A stretch of 64,000 nt of DNA from positions 7,688,001-7,752,000 of the forward strand of contig NZ_CP109007.1 of NCBI RefSeq assembly GCF_036226665.1, read 5' to 3'. Below the pieces are notes generated by a model, which was given only the letters and a program-made list of their open reading frames with translations, was not told the origin of the DNA and ran no database searches. Shown here in pieces: positions 17,332 to 25,156 of the stretch. Made by a program: the position numbers and the translations under genes. How positions within the stretch are numbered: the first letter of the stretch is position 1; every line of letters starts with the position of its first letter. This DNA is from Streptomyces sp. NBC_00691. GTDB lineage: Bacteria; Actinomycetota; Actinomycetes; Streptomycetales; Streptomycetaceae.

Positions 17332-17361
17332 TGTGTATGATCGGCCCTGACTGTCCGTCAA
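17332..17361 (-). promoter_or_regulatory. Candidate promoter for the NRPS operon (distal)
   Basis: On the minus strand TTGACG (17361-17356) and TACACA (17337-17332) are 18 bases apart. It lies about 100 bp upstream of the proximal candidate, so the two could be tandem promoters. Confidence 0.4.
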
Positions 17362-17660
17362 CAGTTCTTCTTCCAGGGGTGGATGAGCCACGCTCCGACC
17401 TTCGCCCCTGCCGTCTTCCGGCTGCCGGGGGCGAGTGCGGGGCATGGTGGCGGGGGACGTGGTCGGCCTCGCTCCGCTTGTCGTCGATCAAGGGATCGAA
17501 GGGCAGGTGGAAGGGGCGTCCGGAGCCGCGCGGCGGGTTCCGGGAGAGCCGTCGGTGTACAGGGCAGGACGGACCAGGCGAAGGTCAAGATCCGACGCCG
17601 GCCGACGAGCGTGCGACGCCGTGCGGAAGGCGTCAGGGACTCGCTCAGGCGCGACCGCTC

Positions 17661-17696
17661 CTAGGGCCTGTCGTCAAACTCCCGTCTGCCCCGCGA
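17661..17696. repeat. Solo end-fragment of the palindromic MITE-like element
   Basis: The sequence starting ctagggcctgtcgtcaaact matches the end of the 179-bp palindromic element at 34379-34557 for about 36 bases (compared with its right arm read in reverse complement), then diverges. No second arm is present nearby. Confidence 0.8.
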
Positions 17697-17842
17697 TGCT
17701 CTGTACGGTGCTCCCGGCGCGGGCGTCGCCCACCCCGTGCGCCCCTCCCGTGCCGGGCGCACGGCACGGGTGACGGGTAGCGTGGATCGACGGAGGGGCA
17801 GGACGACCCGCTGGTGAGACAGCCGAGGACGGGACCACTCCA

Positions 17843-17944
17843 GTGCCCTGCGGCGATCCGGACGAACCCGAGCGACCCCCGGTACGAGGGCGTCCCGCAG
17901 CGGTCAACGCGTTCGGTTATGTCGTCGGCTACCTGCTGCGGTGA
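17843..17944 (+). CDS. Possible 33-residue orphan protein
   Basis: A GTG-started frame encodes a short peptide ending VNAFGYVVGYLLR, whose hydrophobic end looks protein-like. The ribosome site is poor and the frame upstream of the GTG is open to 17774 without a better start, so this may instead be the relic of a longer gene. I do not recognise it. Confidence 0.2.
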   Translation: MPCGDPDEPERPPVRGRPAAVNAFGYVVGYLLR

Positions 17945-18007
17945 GCGCGCCCGCGGGACGAGGCGGCCGGGCGTCGGACGTGGGCCGCGGAAGCCCCGAG
18001 GGCCGGG

Positions 18008-19774
18008 TCAGTGCGGCGGAGGCTGGATGACCGTGCGCAGCCGCTCCAGGTCCTGCGGCGTGAAGCCCGAAGGCCGCATCACGGCGTTCCAGCCGTCGAC
18101 GTACGCGGCCTTGTACGTGTGACCGTGGCCGTCCGGCACCCCCGTGGAGAACGGCAGGTCCGCCGTGACCTGCCAGAAGGTGACGAAGGGGATCCAGACC
18201 ATCCCTTCGAGCACGTCGCCGCCGGGGGCCTCGCCGATCCAGTCGGGCTCGGAGAGCGCCAGATCCGGGCTCCACCAGACGATCGGATCGGACGGGTGGA
18301 CGAGGTACAGCACCCGCGTGCCGTTCCACGGGGCGTCCTCCGGAGCGATCCCGGTGGTCGGGTCGTCCGTGAACCGCACGGTCCGGCCCTGCTTGTAGAC
18401 GGGGTCGATCTCCGGGCTTCCCGCGTCGCGGTGGTCACTGAACTCGCGGAACAGGGTGTTGAAGTTCGGCGGGCCGGCGAACAGGGTGCCGGCGGTGCGG
18501 TTGCGCAGATCGTACTCGCCGCTGAACGCCGCCTCGCCGCCGAACGACCCCAGGCTCTCGCCGGCGACGAACAGCCGTGGGCGCCGGTCCTGCGGCAGCT
18601 TGGACCAGACGTCGTAGACGGAGTCGAAGAGCTCCCGGCCGGCCTCGCGCGCCTTGGACTGGTCCACGAGGTAGGAGAGCCACGACGGCAGGTACGAGTA
18701 CTGCATCGCCACGGTGGCCGAGTCGCCGTCGCCGAGGTACTCGAAGGAGTCCACGGCGGCGGGGTCGACCCAGCCGCTACCCGTGGTCGTCATGACGAGC
18801 AGGTTGGCGCGCTCGAAGCCGCCCGCCCGCAGGAGGTCCGCGACGGCCCGCTCGGCGCGGGTCTCCGCGTCGTCGGAGGTCGCGAGTCCGGCGTAGGCCC
18901 GTACCGGCTCCCGCGCCGGGCGGTGGGTGAACGCGCCGATGTCCGTGGCCGACGGACCGCTGCCGGTGAAGACCCGGCCCTCCCTGCCCAGGGTGTCCCA
19001 CGGCACCAGCGATCCCGGCCCGCCGGAGCGCAGGGCGGACGTGGGCTGGTGCACACCCTCCGGCGTCTCGTTGTCACGCACCGAGAACGCCTCGTTGGCT
19101 CCGTTCACGAACCCGGCCAGCAGGACGCCGCTGACGACCGACCAGGACAGGCCCGCCACCACGAGCCAGCCGACGACCCGGGCCGCGCGCGGCCCGATCC
19201 AGCGGCGGAGGAGACGGGCGCACCACCGGTACAGGCGGCGCAGCCCCCGGCCGGCGAGCAGCAGGAGCCAGAAGACGAGTACGGCCACGAGCGGGGAGAC
19301 GACGGTGGTCAGGATGTCGTGCTCGGTGACCCCCATGAGCGAGCGGATCTCGTGCTGCCAGTACTGGCCGAGCCCGAACGACAGGGCGTACAGCACGATC
19401 GCGCAGACGACGAAGACCTGCCACGACCCGCGCGAGGCCTCTCGTGCCTCCTCGCGGTCGGCGAACGCGCGCCACACAGAGGCCGCGACCACACCGAGCC
19501 CGTAGCCGATGGCCGCGCTGATGCCGCAGATCAGCCCTTGGAGCACCCCGCCGCGAGGCAGCAGCGACGGGGTGAAGGAGAGGCAGGCGAGGAGGAGCGC
19601 ACCCCAGCAGCCGGGGAGCGTGAGACGGAGACGCGGACGGCGCCTCCCACGGCCCGTGACCGGCTGGGCGGCGTCGGAGCCGCTGTCGGATCCCTCAGTT
19701 CTCGCGGTCTCCTCTTTCGCGTCCTCCGGGCCCGGGACGTCGTCCGGCGCGGGCCTCTCCACCTCAGGAGCCAT
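18008..19774 (-). CDS. Membrane-anchored alpha/beta-hydrolase (Abhydrolase_9 family)
   Basis: 588 residues. An acidic N-terminus precedes about four to five hydrophobic helices (residues 50-230). A soluble hydrolase domain follows with the nucleophile elbow GESLGSFGGE near residue 406. Other Abhydrolase_9 features are LVMTTTGSGW, YSYLPSWLSYLVD and the ending TYKAAYVDGWNAVM. Both the Abhydrolase_9_N membrane domain and the catalytic domain appear complete. The substrate of the family is unknown to me; a membrane-surface lipase or esterase role is inference. It starts 30 bp after the DUF3040 gene and is probably co-transcribed with it. Confidence 0.9.
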   Translation of the reverse strand: MAPEVERPAPDDVPGPEDAKEETARTEGSDSGSDAAQPVTGRGRRRPRLRLTLPGCWGALLLACLSFTPSLLPRGGVLQGLICGISAAIGYGLGVVAASVWRAFADREEAREASRGSWQVFVVCAIVLYALSFGLGQYWQHEIRSLMGVTEHDILTTVVSPLVAVLVFWLLLLAGRGLRRLYRWCARLLRRWIGPRAARVVGWLVVAGLSWSVVSGVLLAGFVNGANEAFSVRDNETPEGVHQPTSALRSGGPGSLVPWDTLGREGRVFTGSGPSATDIGAFTHRPAREPVRAYAGLATSDDAETRAERAVADLLRAGGFERANLLVMTTTGSGWVDPAAVDSFEYLGDGDSATVAMQYSYLPSWLSYLVDQSKAREAGRELFDSVYDVWSKLPQDRRPRLFVAGESLGSFGGEAAFSGEYDLRNRTAGTLFAGPPNFNTLFREFSDHRDAGSPEIDPVYKQGRTVRFTDDPTTGIAPEDAPWNGTRVLYLVHPSDPIVWWSPDLALSEPDWIGEAPGGDVLEGMVWIPFVTFWQVTADLPFSTGVPDGHGHTYKAAYVDGWNAVMRPSGFTPQDLERLRTVIQPPPH

Positions 19775-19804
19775 CGGTGCCGTCCGGGAGACGATCCGGC
19801 GCGG

Positions 19805-20119
19805 TCACCGTGCCGGCGGATTCAGGAGGGCGCCGGAGTGGGTGCCCGGTCGGGTGTCCTCACCGGGCGGCGGGGACGGCTGGGCGCTCAGGAGCGCGGT
19901 GAGGATCAGGCCGAGCACCGCGATCAGCGCGAAGAGGATGGCGGCCGGCCTGCGGAGATTTCGTCTGCCCCTACGGCCGGACGACGGGCGGGACTCTTCC
20001 GGTACGGGCGGGAACCGCTGGATCAGCGTGGCGAAGAGAGCAAAGAGCTGTGGATCGTCGCGCGCGAGGCGCTGCTCGATCTCGGCGAGCACACGCCGGT
20101 CGTCCGTGGAGTGACTCAT
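19805..20119 (-). CDS. DUF3040 small membrane protein
   Basis: 104 residues from an ATG with a strong GAGGAGG six bases upstream. The N-terminus MSHSTDDRRVLAEIEQRLARDDPQ is typical of DUF3040 proteins. One hydrophobic helix (about residues 57-78) is followed by a Pro-rich tail; family members often have two helices, so this is a variant. The gene leads a two-gene operon with the Abhydrolase_9 gene. Function unknown. Confidence 0.85.
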   Translation of the reverse strand: MSHSTDDRRVLAEIEQRLARDDPQLFALFATLIQRFPPVPEESRPSSGRRGRRNLRRPAAILFALIAVLGLILTALLSAQPSPPPGEDTRPGTHSGALLNPPAR

Positions 20120-20346
20120 GGCGACCTCCTCGGTACCACGCGGGGCGGAGTCGAGGCTCGGACGTTCCCTCGATCGCGCCCGCGTTCCATTGTGACCGCA
20201 TAAGCCCCGGGGGGCCTCCGGGGCGAGGGGCGGCGCAGCGGAGGCTTGCGCACCCGGAGGCCTCCTGGGCCGTCGGACCTCCGTACCCAGGACCCTCCGC
20301 GCCCCCGTACCCCGCGCCCGGCGCCCCTGGCCGCGGAGCGCCAGAA

Positions 20347-20371
20347 GGGGCGACGCCGCGTGCGTCGCCCC
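20347..20371 (-). terminator. Hairpin terminator after SulP gene
   Basis: A perfect 10-bp GC stem (20347-20356 with 20362-20371) around a 5-base loop lies 17 bases beyond the SulP stop on the minus strand. Actinobacterial terminators commonly lack a U-tract. Confidence 0.6.
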
Positions 20372-20388
20372 CCTTTCGCCTCCGGCCC

Positions 20389-21894
20389 TCAGCGCGGGGC
20401 GCGTACCGGGTCCGCGGCCGGGTCCGCGCGGCGGTCCGGGGCGGTGTCGGCGCGGACGGCCTCGGCGTCCGCGCCGCTGTGGCGTTCGGCCCATGTCTCG
20501 AGCGCCGCCCTGCAGGCGTGGTCGAGGTGGTGGACCCCGGTGAGGTCCAGGACCACCCGGCGGTCGCCGGGGAGGGCCTCCAGGCTGTCGAGTATCTGCG
20601 GCAGCCTCAGGAACGTGATCGTCCCGTGGAGCCGTACGCGGACCGCGTCACGTCCGTCGTCACTGTGCTCGATCCGCAGGTGCGAGGCCTCCCAGGCGGC
20701 TTTCGCGACCGACAGGACGAGGCCGATCAGCACACCCTCGAACATGCCGACCGCGACGATGGACGTCGCCGTCGCCAGCAGGACGAAGGCCTCGCCCCGG
20801 TGACGGCGCCAGAGTGTCCGTACGCCCTTGAACGGGATGAGCTTCCAGCCGGCGTGCACGAGGATCCCGGCCAGGGCGGCCAGCGGGATGTACGCGAGGA
20901 CGGCGGGCAGCAGCGCGACGAAGAGCAGCAGCCAGACACCGTGGAGGACCCGGGACGCCTTCGTCCGGGCGCCCGCCTCGACGTTCGCCGAGCTGCGCAC
21001 GATGACCGCCGTGAGCGGCAGCGCTCCGAGCAGGCCGCACAAGGTGTTGCCCGCGCCTTGTGCGACGAGTTCCTTGTCGTAGTCCGTCCGCGCTCCGGTG
21101 TGCAGCCGGTCGACCGCCGCCGCGCTGAACAGCGACTCGGCGGAGGCGATCAGGGCGAAGGCGAGCACCGTGCCGAGGAGGGCGGGATCGGCGAGGGAGG
21201 AGAGGGCGTCGGACCCCGGCAGGTGGACGGCTTCCAGGACGCCGCTCACCCGCACGGTCCCCACCGGAAGGTCGAACAGCGCGGTCGCGAGGGAGGCCAG
21301 GAGAACCGCCACCAGGGCACCGGGTACCGCTCGGGCCCGGCGCGGCATCCGGCGCCAGGCGACGATGAGGACGACGGTCCCGGTCCCCACGGCGAGCGAC
21401 ACCAGGGCCGTACGGCTGCCCAGGACGTCGACCAGGGCCCCCGGCAGGCCGGTGAGTTTGTCGAGGCCGGAGTCGGGGGCGGGAATCCCCGCCGCCGCAT
21501 AGAGCTGCCCGGCGATGATGACCAGGCCGATGCCCGCGAGCATGCCCTCGACGACGGAGAGGGAGATCGCGCGGAACCAGCGGCCCCAGCGGAGGAGGCC
21601 CATGGCGATCTGCAGCAGGCCGGCCGCCAGCGCGACGACTCCGAGCGCGGGGAGACCGAAGGTACGGACCGTCTCGAGGACGAGCACGGTGAGGCCGGCG
21701 GCGGGACCGGAGACCTGGAGGCTGCTGCCCCGCATCAGGCCGGTGACGATGCCGCCGACGATGCCGGTGATGAGACCCAGTTCGGCGGGGACGCCGGAGG
21801 CGACGGCGACGCCGATGCAGAGGGGGAGGGCGACGAGGAAGACGACGAGCGAGGCGGCGAAGTCCTGGCGGAGGAAGGGGAAGGAGCGCGGCAT
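20389..21894 (-). CDS. SulP (SLC26) family inorganic anion transporter with C-terminal STAS domain
   Basis: About 501 residues from the ATG at 21894 (MPRSFPFLRQDF), which has GGGGGA seven bases upstream; the frame reaches 21945. Ten or more hydrophobic helices carry SulP motifs such as SGPAAGLTVLV, and residues near 400-490 form a STAS domain (VRVRLHGTITFLRLPQILDSL, VVLDLTGVHHLD). The family moves sulfate, bicarbonate or other anions. Bacterial SulP genes of this subgroup are often next to or fused with beta-carbonic anhydrase, implying bicarbonate uptake. Here only a short degenerate relative of that enzyme precedes it by 14 bp. Confidence 0.95.
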   Translation of the reverse strand: MPRSFPFLRQDFAASLVVFLVALPLCIGVAVASGVPAELGLITGIVGGIVTGLMRGSSLQVSGPAAGLTVLVLETVRTFGLPALGVVALAAGLLQIAMGLLRWGRWFRAISLSVVEGMLAGIGLVIIAGQLYAAAGIPAPDSGLDKLTGLPGALVDVLGSRTALVSLAVGTGTVVLIVAWRRMPRRARAVPGALVAVLLASLATALFDLPVGTVRVSGVLEAVHLPGSDALSSLADPALLGTVLAFALIASAESLFSAAAVDRLHTGARTDYDKELVAQGAGNTLCGLLGALPLTAVIVRSSANVEAGARTKASRVLHGVWLLLFVALLPAVLAYIPLAALAGILVHAGWKLIPFKGVRTLWRRHRGEAFVLLATATSIVAVGMFEGVLIGLVLSVAKAAWEASHLRIEHSDDGRDAVRVRLHGTITFLRLPQILDSLEALPGDRRVVLDLTGVHHLDHACRAALETWAERHSGADAEAVRADTAPDRRADPAADPVRAPR

Positions 21895-21908
21895 CCGGAC
21901 GTCCCCCG

Positions 21909-22094
21909 TCACGGCGTCTCGAAGGCGTCTGCCCCGGAGCGGCACTCCAGGACGGCGCCGGGGGGCACCTCGTGGTCCCGGCCGCGGGGGCCGTGGCTGT
22001 CGTGCGGTGGGAGGAGGCCGTCCGCCGGGCTCCGTCCGACGCGGGCGGAGGAGCGTGCGCGGAGCAGGGGGGCATGGTCGATGAGGGGCTGCAT
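21909..22094 (-). CDS. 61-residue degenerate beta-carbonic-anhydrase-like N-terminus
   Basis: A strong ribosome site (AGGAGGA) lies seven bases before the ATG, so this is very likely translated. It starts MQPLIDHA, as I remember for SulP-linked Streptomyces beta-carbonic anhydrases (MQPLIDNA...). Its second half (GRSPADGLL, HDSHGPR, PPGAVLECRSGADAF) aligns by eye with the family's GQSP..LFI, CSDSRVV and PGELFELRTAGN. The zinc-binding Cys and the Asp-Arg dyad are not preserved, and the rest of the enzyme is absent. It ends 14 bases before the SulP start and may survive as a coupling leader. The homology is from memory and needs a profile search. Confidence 0.6.
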   Translation of the reverse strand: MQPLIDHAPLLRARSSARVGRSPADGLLPPHDSHGPRGRDHEVPPGAVLECRSGADAFETP

Positions 22095-22163
22095 GAATGT
22101 TTCCTCCTGGCGCGCCGCGGGGGCGCGTCGGGCTGACAGGTCGGCGCGTGGTGAGGCCGCCTG

Positions 22164-22529
22164 TCAGCAGAGGAACACCTGGAGGGCGGAGGAGTCGTGA
22201 CGGGCGAACGGTCTCGTCCGGGCCGGGCCCCCGGCGCGGCCGGCCGGCCGGTCCGTGAGGTGTGCGGTACGCGTGACGAGCGGTGGCGGACCGGGAGGGC
22301 CCGCGGCCGCGGTGCCGGACCGCCGACGGTCACGGTGGAGGACGGACCCTTGGGACGCGTCGGCCTTGCCGTCCCCGGCGTCCGCGAACGCGGGCGCCGC
22401 GGCCTGCTGGGCACGGGACTGTTCGGCCAGGGGCGAGGGACCGGAGGGGGCGGGCAGGACGAAGGTGCCGCAGACGAGGGCGAGGAGGAGGAGCGTCACG
22501 CGCAGGGCGGCGGAGGTACGGACGGACAT
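22164..22529 (-). CDS. Small secreted or membrane-anchored protein, unknown function
   Basis: About 121 residues. An N-terminal signal-like helix (TSAALRVTLLLLALVCGTFVLPAP) precedes a Pro/Ala/Gly-rich region and a conserved-looking end (ARHDSSALQVFLC). A GGGAGGAG box serves either a TTG at 22538 (close spacing) or the ATG at 22529 used here (long spacing). It lies 69 bp before the carbonic-anhydrase relict on the same strand and may head the SulP operon. Confidence 0.65.
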   Translation of the reverse strand: MSVRTSAALRVTLLLLALVCGTFVLPAPSGPSPLAEQSRAQQAAAPAFADAGDGKADASQGSVLHRDRRRSGTAAAGPPGPPPLVTRTAHLTDRPAGRAGGPARTRPFARHDSSALQVFLC

Positions 22530-22785
22530 CGACGACAACGCTCCTCCCGCTGGTCACACCCTCATCGGAATTCACCAAAGCAAGCCCAAGGGCGGGTCAA
22601 CGAAGGGTAATGCGCCCCGGTGGACAGCACCCTGCGACATCGGTGCTGTGCGAGCGTTTTCGAATGGAATCGGCCTGATGTTGACGCGAACGGCAGCGTC
22701 GGAGCGCTGTGCGCTCCCGGAGTCGGTCAGGTCGGCCCTCGCCGTCGGCGCGTTCTCCGCGTCGTCCGGAGGGTTGCGCGACCCC

Positions 22786-22815
22786 TTGACGTGCCTCGTG
22801 CGGCCTCCCTACTGT
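22786..22815 (+). promoter_or_regulatory. Promoter of the monosaccharide ABC operon
   Basis: TTGACG (22786-22791) and TACTGT (22810-22815) are 18 bases apart. Initiation near 22822 places the start at the edge of the inverted repeat below, a common repressor layout. The leader to the first gene would be about 220 bases. Confidence 0.55.
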
Positions 22816-22824
22816 CGCGCCAGA

Positions 22825-22853
22825 ATTTCGAACGCCTGACGAAATATCGAACG
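22825..22853. promoter_or_regulatory. Operator-like repeat pair overlapping the transcription start
   Basis: ATTTCG (22825-22830) and CGAAAT (22840-22845) form a perfect inverted repeat with a 9-base spacer. The 9-mer ATNTCGAAC occurs at 22825 and again at 22845, about two helical turns apart. Position just after the promoter suggests a sugar-responsive repressor site. Confidence 0.5.
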
Positions 22854-22873
22854 AACGGCAAGGGGCAAGTGCT

Positions 22874-22951
22874 GTGCGGATCACGGTTATCGGCGCGCGT
22901 CTCTTCCATCCGAAGGGCGCGGACGCGTCGGCCGGATCGTCCGCCGCCTGA
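22874..22951 (+). CDS. Possible 25-residue leader peptide
   Basis: A GTG frame (VRITVIGARLFHPKGADASAG...) has AAGGGG eight bases upstream and lies wholly in the leader of the ABC operon, between the two operator-like pairs. It may be an attenuation peptide or chance; nothing comparable is known to me. Confidence 0.25.
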   Translation: MRITVIGARLFHPKGADASAGSSAA

Positions 22952-23000
22952 CCTTCGCGCCGTTCGCGCGGCCGGAAGGCCACGGATATCCATGCCTGCG

Positions 23001-23028
23001 ATCTCGAACCATGTCCGAAATCTCGAAC
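23001..23028. promoter_or_regulatory. Second ATCTCGAAC repeat pair before the first ABC-operon gene
   Basis: ATCTCGAAC occurs at 23001-23009 and 23020-23028, 19 bases apart, matching the pair at 22825-22853. The second copy ends just before the AAGGA ribosome site of the next gene. Confidence 0.45.
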
Positions 23029-23042
23029 GTGAAGGACGGTCT

Positions 23043-24029
23043 GTGACCGACGACTCCTCCCCGCCCTCCCGCCGGCCCGCCGAGCACGCGCTCGCCGTGC
23101 TCGGCCTGGGGGCGCCCGCCCCCGCGCCCGCCGACTCCTCCCCGCACACCTTCCCCGGCGGTGGCCGCTGGCGCACCGAGATCCCGTCCTGCGAGGGCCC
23201 CGAGGCGCTGGCCGTCGTCCTGGCGGAGGCCGAGCGGCTCGACGTCCCGGTGCACCGGATCAGCCAGGGCAGCGGCGTGTGGATGCTGACCGACGCGGAG
23301 ATCGCCGAGATGGTCGCCGCCACCGCCGAACGCGCCGTCGAACTCTGCCTGTTCACCGGCCCGCGCGGCACCTGGGACATCGGCGGCTCGGTGCGCACCG
23401 ACTCACGTGGGGCCGGACCCCGCGCACGGGGCCACGACGCCGTCGCCGGGTGCGTCGAGGACGCCGTCCGCGCCACCGAACTCGGCGTGAGATGCCTGCT
23501 CGTCGCCGACGAGGGCGTGCTGTGGACCCTGCACCGGGCGCGCCTCAAGGGTCTCCTCCCGGCGGACACCACGCTCAAGGTCTCCGCGCTGATCGGCCCG
23601 GTCAACCCCGCCTCGTACGCGGTGTACGAAGGGCTCGGCGCCGACTCGATCAATGTCCCGAGCGACCTGACGCCGGATCATCTCACCGGCATCCGGCGGG
23701 TTTCCGCGGCCCCCATGGACCTGTACATCGAGGCGCCCGACGACCTCGGCGGCTCCGTGCGGATGTACGAGCTCGCCGAGCTGATCCGGCGCGGCGCGCC
23801 GCTCTACCTGAAGTTCGGCCTGTCCAGGGCTCCCGGGATCTACCCGTACGGCCACCATCTGCGGACCCTCGCCCTGGACACCGCCAGGGAGCGGGTGCGG
23901 CGCGGCCGCCTCGCCCTGGACCTGCTCGCCCGGCACGGCGCGGACGGCGCGATGGCGCCGCTCGGCTCCCGGCTGCCGGGGCCCCTGAATCGCTTCGATC
24001 TCGACGACGAGAAGAACGAGGACCGATGA
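23043..24029 (+). CDS. U32-peptidase-like TIM-barrel protein of sugar ABC operon
   Basis: 328 residues from a GTG with AAGGA six bases upstream. The pattern of strands and helices and the segments ELCLFTGPRGTWDIGG, GADSINVPSDLT and LYLKFGLSRAPGIYPYGHHL resemble U32-type (collagenase-like) peptidase barrels; the assignment is from memory and moderate. The stop overlaps the next ATG by four bases, so it is co-translated with the solute-binding protein. Its constant placement with a monosaccharide importer suggests a sugar-related or regulatory job rather than proteolysis, which is inference. Confidence 0.75.
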   Translation: MTDDSSPPSRRPAEHALAVLGLGAPAPAPADSSPHTFPGGGRWRTEIPSCEGPEALAVVLAEAERLDVPVHRISQGSGVWMLTDAEIAEMVAATAERAVELCLFTGPRGTWDIGGSVRTDSRGAGPRARGHDAVAGCVEDAVRATELGVRCLLVADEGVLWTLHRARLKGLLPADTTLKVSALIGPVNPASYAVYEGLGADSINVPSDLTPDHLTGIRRVSAAPMDLYIEAPDDLGGSVRMYELAELIRRGAPLYLKFGLSRAPGIYPYGHHLRTLALDTARERVRRGRLALDLLARHGADGAMAPLGSRLPGPLNRFDLDDEKNEDR

Positions 24030-25141
24030 CCATGAGCAACCGCAGCGCCGCCGTGATCGGCGCCCTGGCCGTGACCGCCTCCCTCGTGCTCACCGCCTGC
24101 GGGCAGAACGCGGAGGGCGGCGGCAAGGACGACTCGGGCGGCGCCGAGGGCGCCACCATCGGCATCGCCATGCCGACCCAGTCCTCCGAGCGGTGGATCG
24201 CCGACGGCAGGAACGTCGTCAAGAACCTGGAGGCGAAGGGGTACCGGACCAAGCTCGTCTTCGGCGAGGACGATCCGGACCAGCAGGTCGCCCAGATCGA
24301 GAACCTGATCACGCAGGGCGTGAAGGCACTCGTCGTCGCCGCGATCGACAACAAGTCCCTGAACAACGTGCTCCAGCAGGCCGCCGACGCGGGCATCCCG
24401 GTCATCGCCTACGACCGGCTGATCCTCGGCTCGAAGAACGTCGACTACTACGCCTCCTTCGACAACACGAAGGTCGGAGAGCTCCAGGCCACGTACATCG
24501 TCGAGAGGCTCGGCCTGGAGGACGGCTCGAAGAAGGGCCCGTTCCGCATCGAGCTGTTCGCCGGGTCCAACGACGACAACAACACCAAGTACTTCTTCGA
24601 CGGTGCCATGAGCGTGCTCAAGCCGTACATCGACACGAAGCGGCTGGTCGTCGGATCCGGCCAGACCGCCCTCAACCAGGTGACCACCCTGCGGTGGGAC
24701 GGCGGCCAGGCGCAGCGACGGATGGACGACATCCTGACCTCCGCCTACAAGACCGAGCGGGTCGACGCGGTGCTCTCCCCCTACGACGGCATCTCGATCG
24801 GCATCCTGTCCGCGCTCAAGTCCGACGACTACGGCTCGAAGTCGAAGCCGCTGCCGGTGGTCACCGGCCAGGACGCCGAACTCGCCTCGGTGAAGTCGAT
24901 CATCGCGAGCGAGCAGACCCAGACCGTCTACAAGGACACCCGGGAGCTCGCGAAGGTCGCCGGGAACATGATCGACGCGGTGCTGCACGACAAGAAGCCG
25001 GAGGTCAACGACGAGAAGACCTACGACAACGGCAGCAAGGTCGTCCCCGCCTACCTGCTCCAGCCGGTGAGCGTCGACAAGGCCAACTACGAGCAGGTCC
25101 TGGTCGGAGGCGGCTACTACACCGCCGCGGACCTGAAGTAA
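24026..25141 (+). CDS. chvE: ChvE-like monosaccharide ABC transporter solute-binding lipoprotein
   Basis: 371 residues. A signal peptide ends in the lipobox LTAC (Cys near residue 25), so the protein is tethered outside the membrane. A periplasmic-binding fold follows (GIAMPTQSSERWIADG, GVKALVVAAIDNKSLN, IPVIAYDRLI, VDYYASFDNTKVG, VVTGQDAELASVKSI), typical of the multiple-monosaccharide ChvE/XylF group. An alternative ATG lies six bases downstream. It forms an operon with the ATPase (15 bp gap) and permease. The exact sugar cannot be read from sequence. Confidence 0.93.
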   Translation: MTMSNRSAAVIGALAVTASLVLTACGQNAEGGGKDDSGGAEGATIGIAMPTQSSERWIADGRNVVKNLEAKGYRTKLVFGEDDPDQQVAQIENLITQGVKALVVAAIDNKSLNNVLQQAADAGIPVIAYDRLILGSKNVDYYASFDNTKVGELQATYIVERLGLEDGSKKGPFRIELFAGSNDDNNTKYFFDGAMSVLKPYIDTKRLVVGSGQTALNQVTTLRWDGGQAQRRMDDILTSAYKTERVDAVLSPYDGISIGILSALKSDDYGSKSKPLPVVTGQDAELASVKSIIASEQTQTVYKDTRELAKVAGNMIDAVLHDKKPEVNDEKTYDNGSKVVPAYLLQPVSVDKANYEQVLVGGGYYTAADLK

Positions 25142-25156
25142 CCGGGGGAGGCGACC

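Larger units (their letters stand above)
16949..18007. other. 1.06-kb stretch without a convincing gene
   Basis: This gap between the NRPS operon and the Abhydrolase_9 gene holds the two candidate NRPS promoters, one end of the palindromic repeat (17661-17696) and one weak short frame (17843-17944). The frames open at 17026-17445 and 17383-17664 resemble nothing I know. Confidence 0.5.

Noticed and set aside
17026..17445. Minus-strand 139-codon frame upstream of the first NRPS gene
   Set aside because: No recognisable domain or good ribosome site, and it spans both candidate promoters; more likely leader sequence.
17383..17664. Transposase remnant next to the repeat end-fragment
   Set aside because: I looked for DDE or IS-type motifs in all frames and found none.
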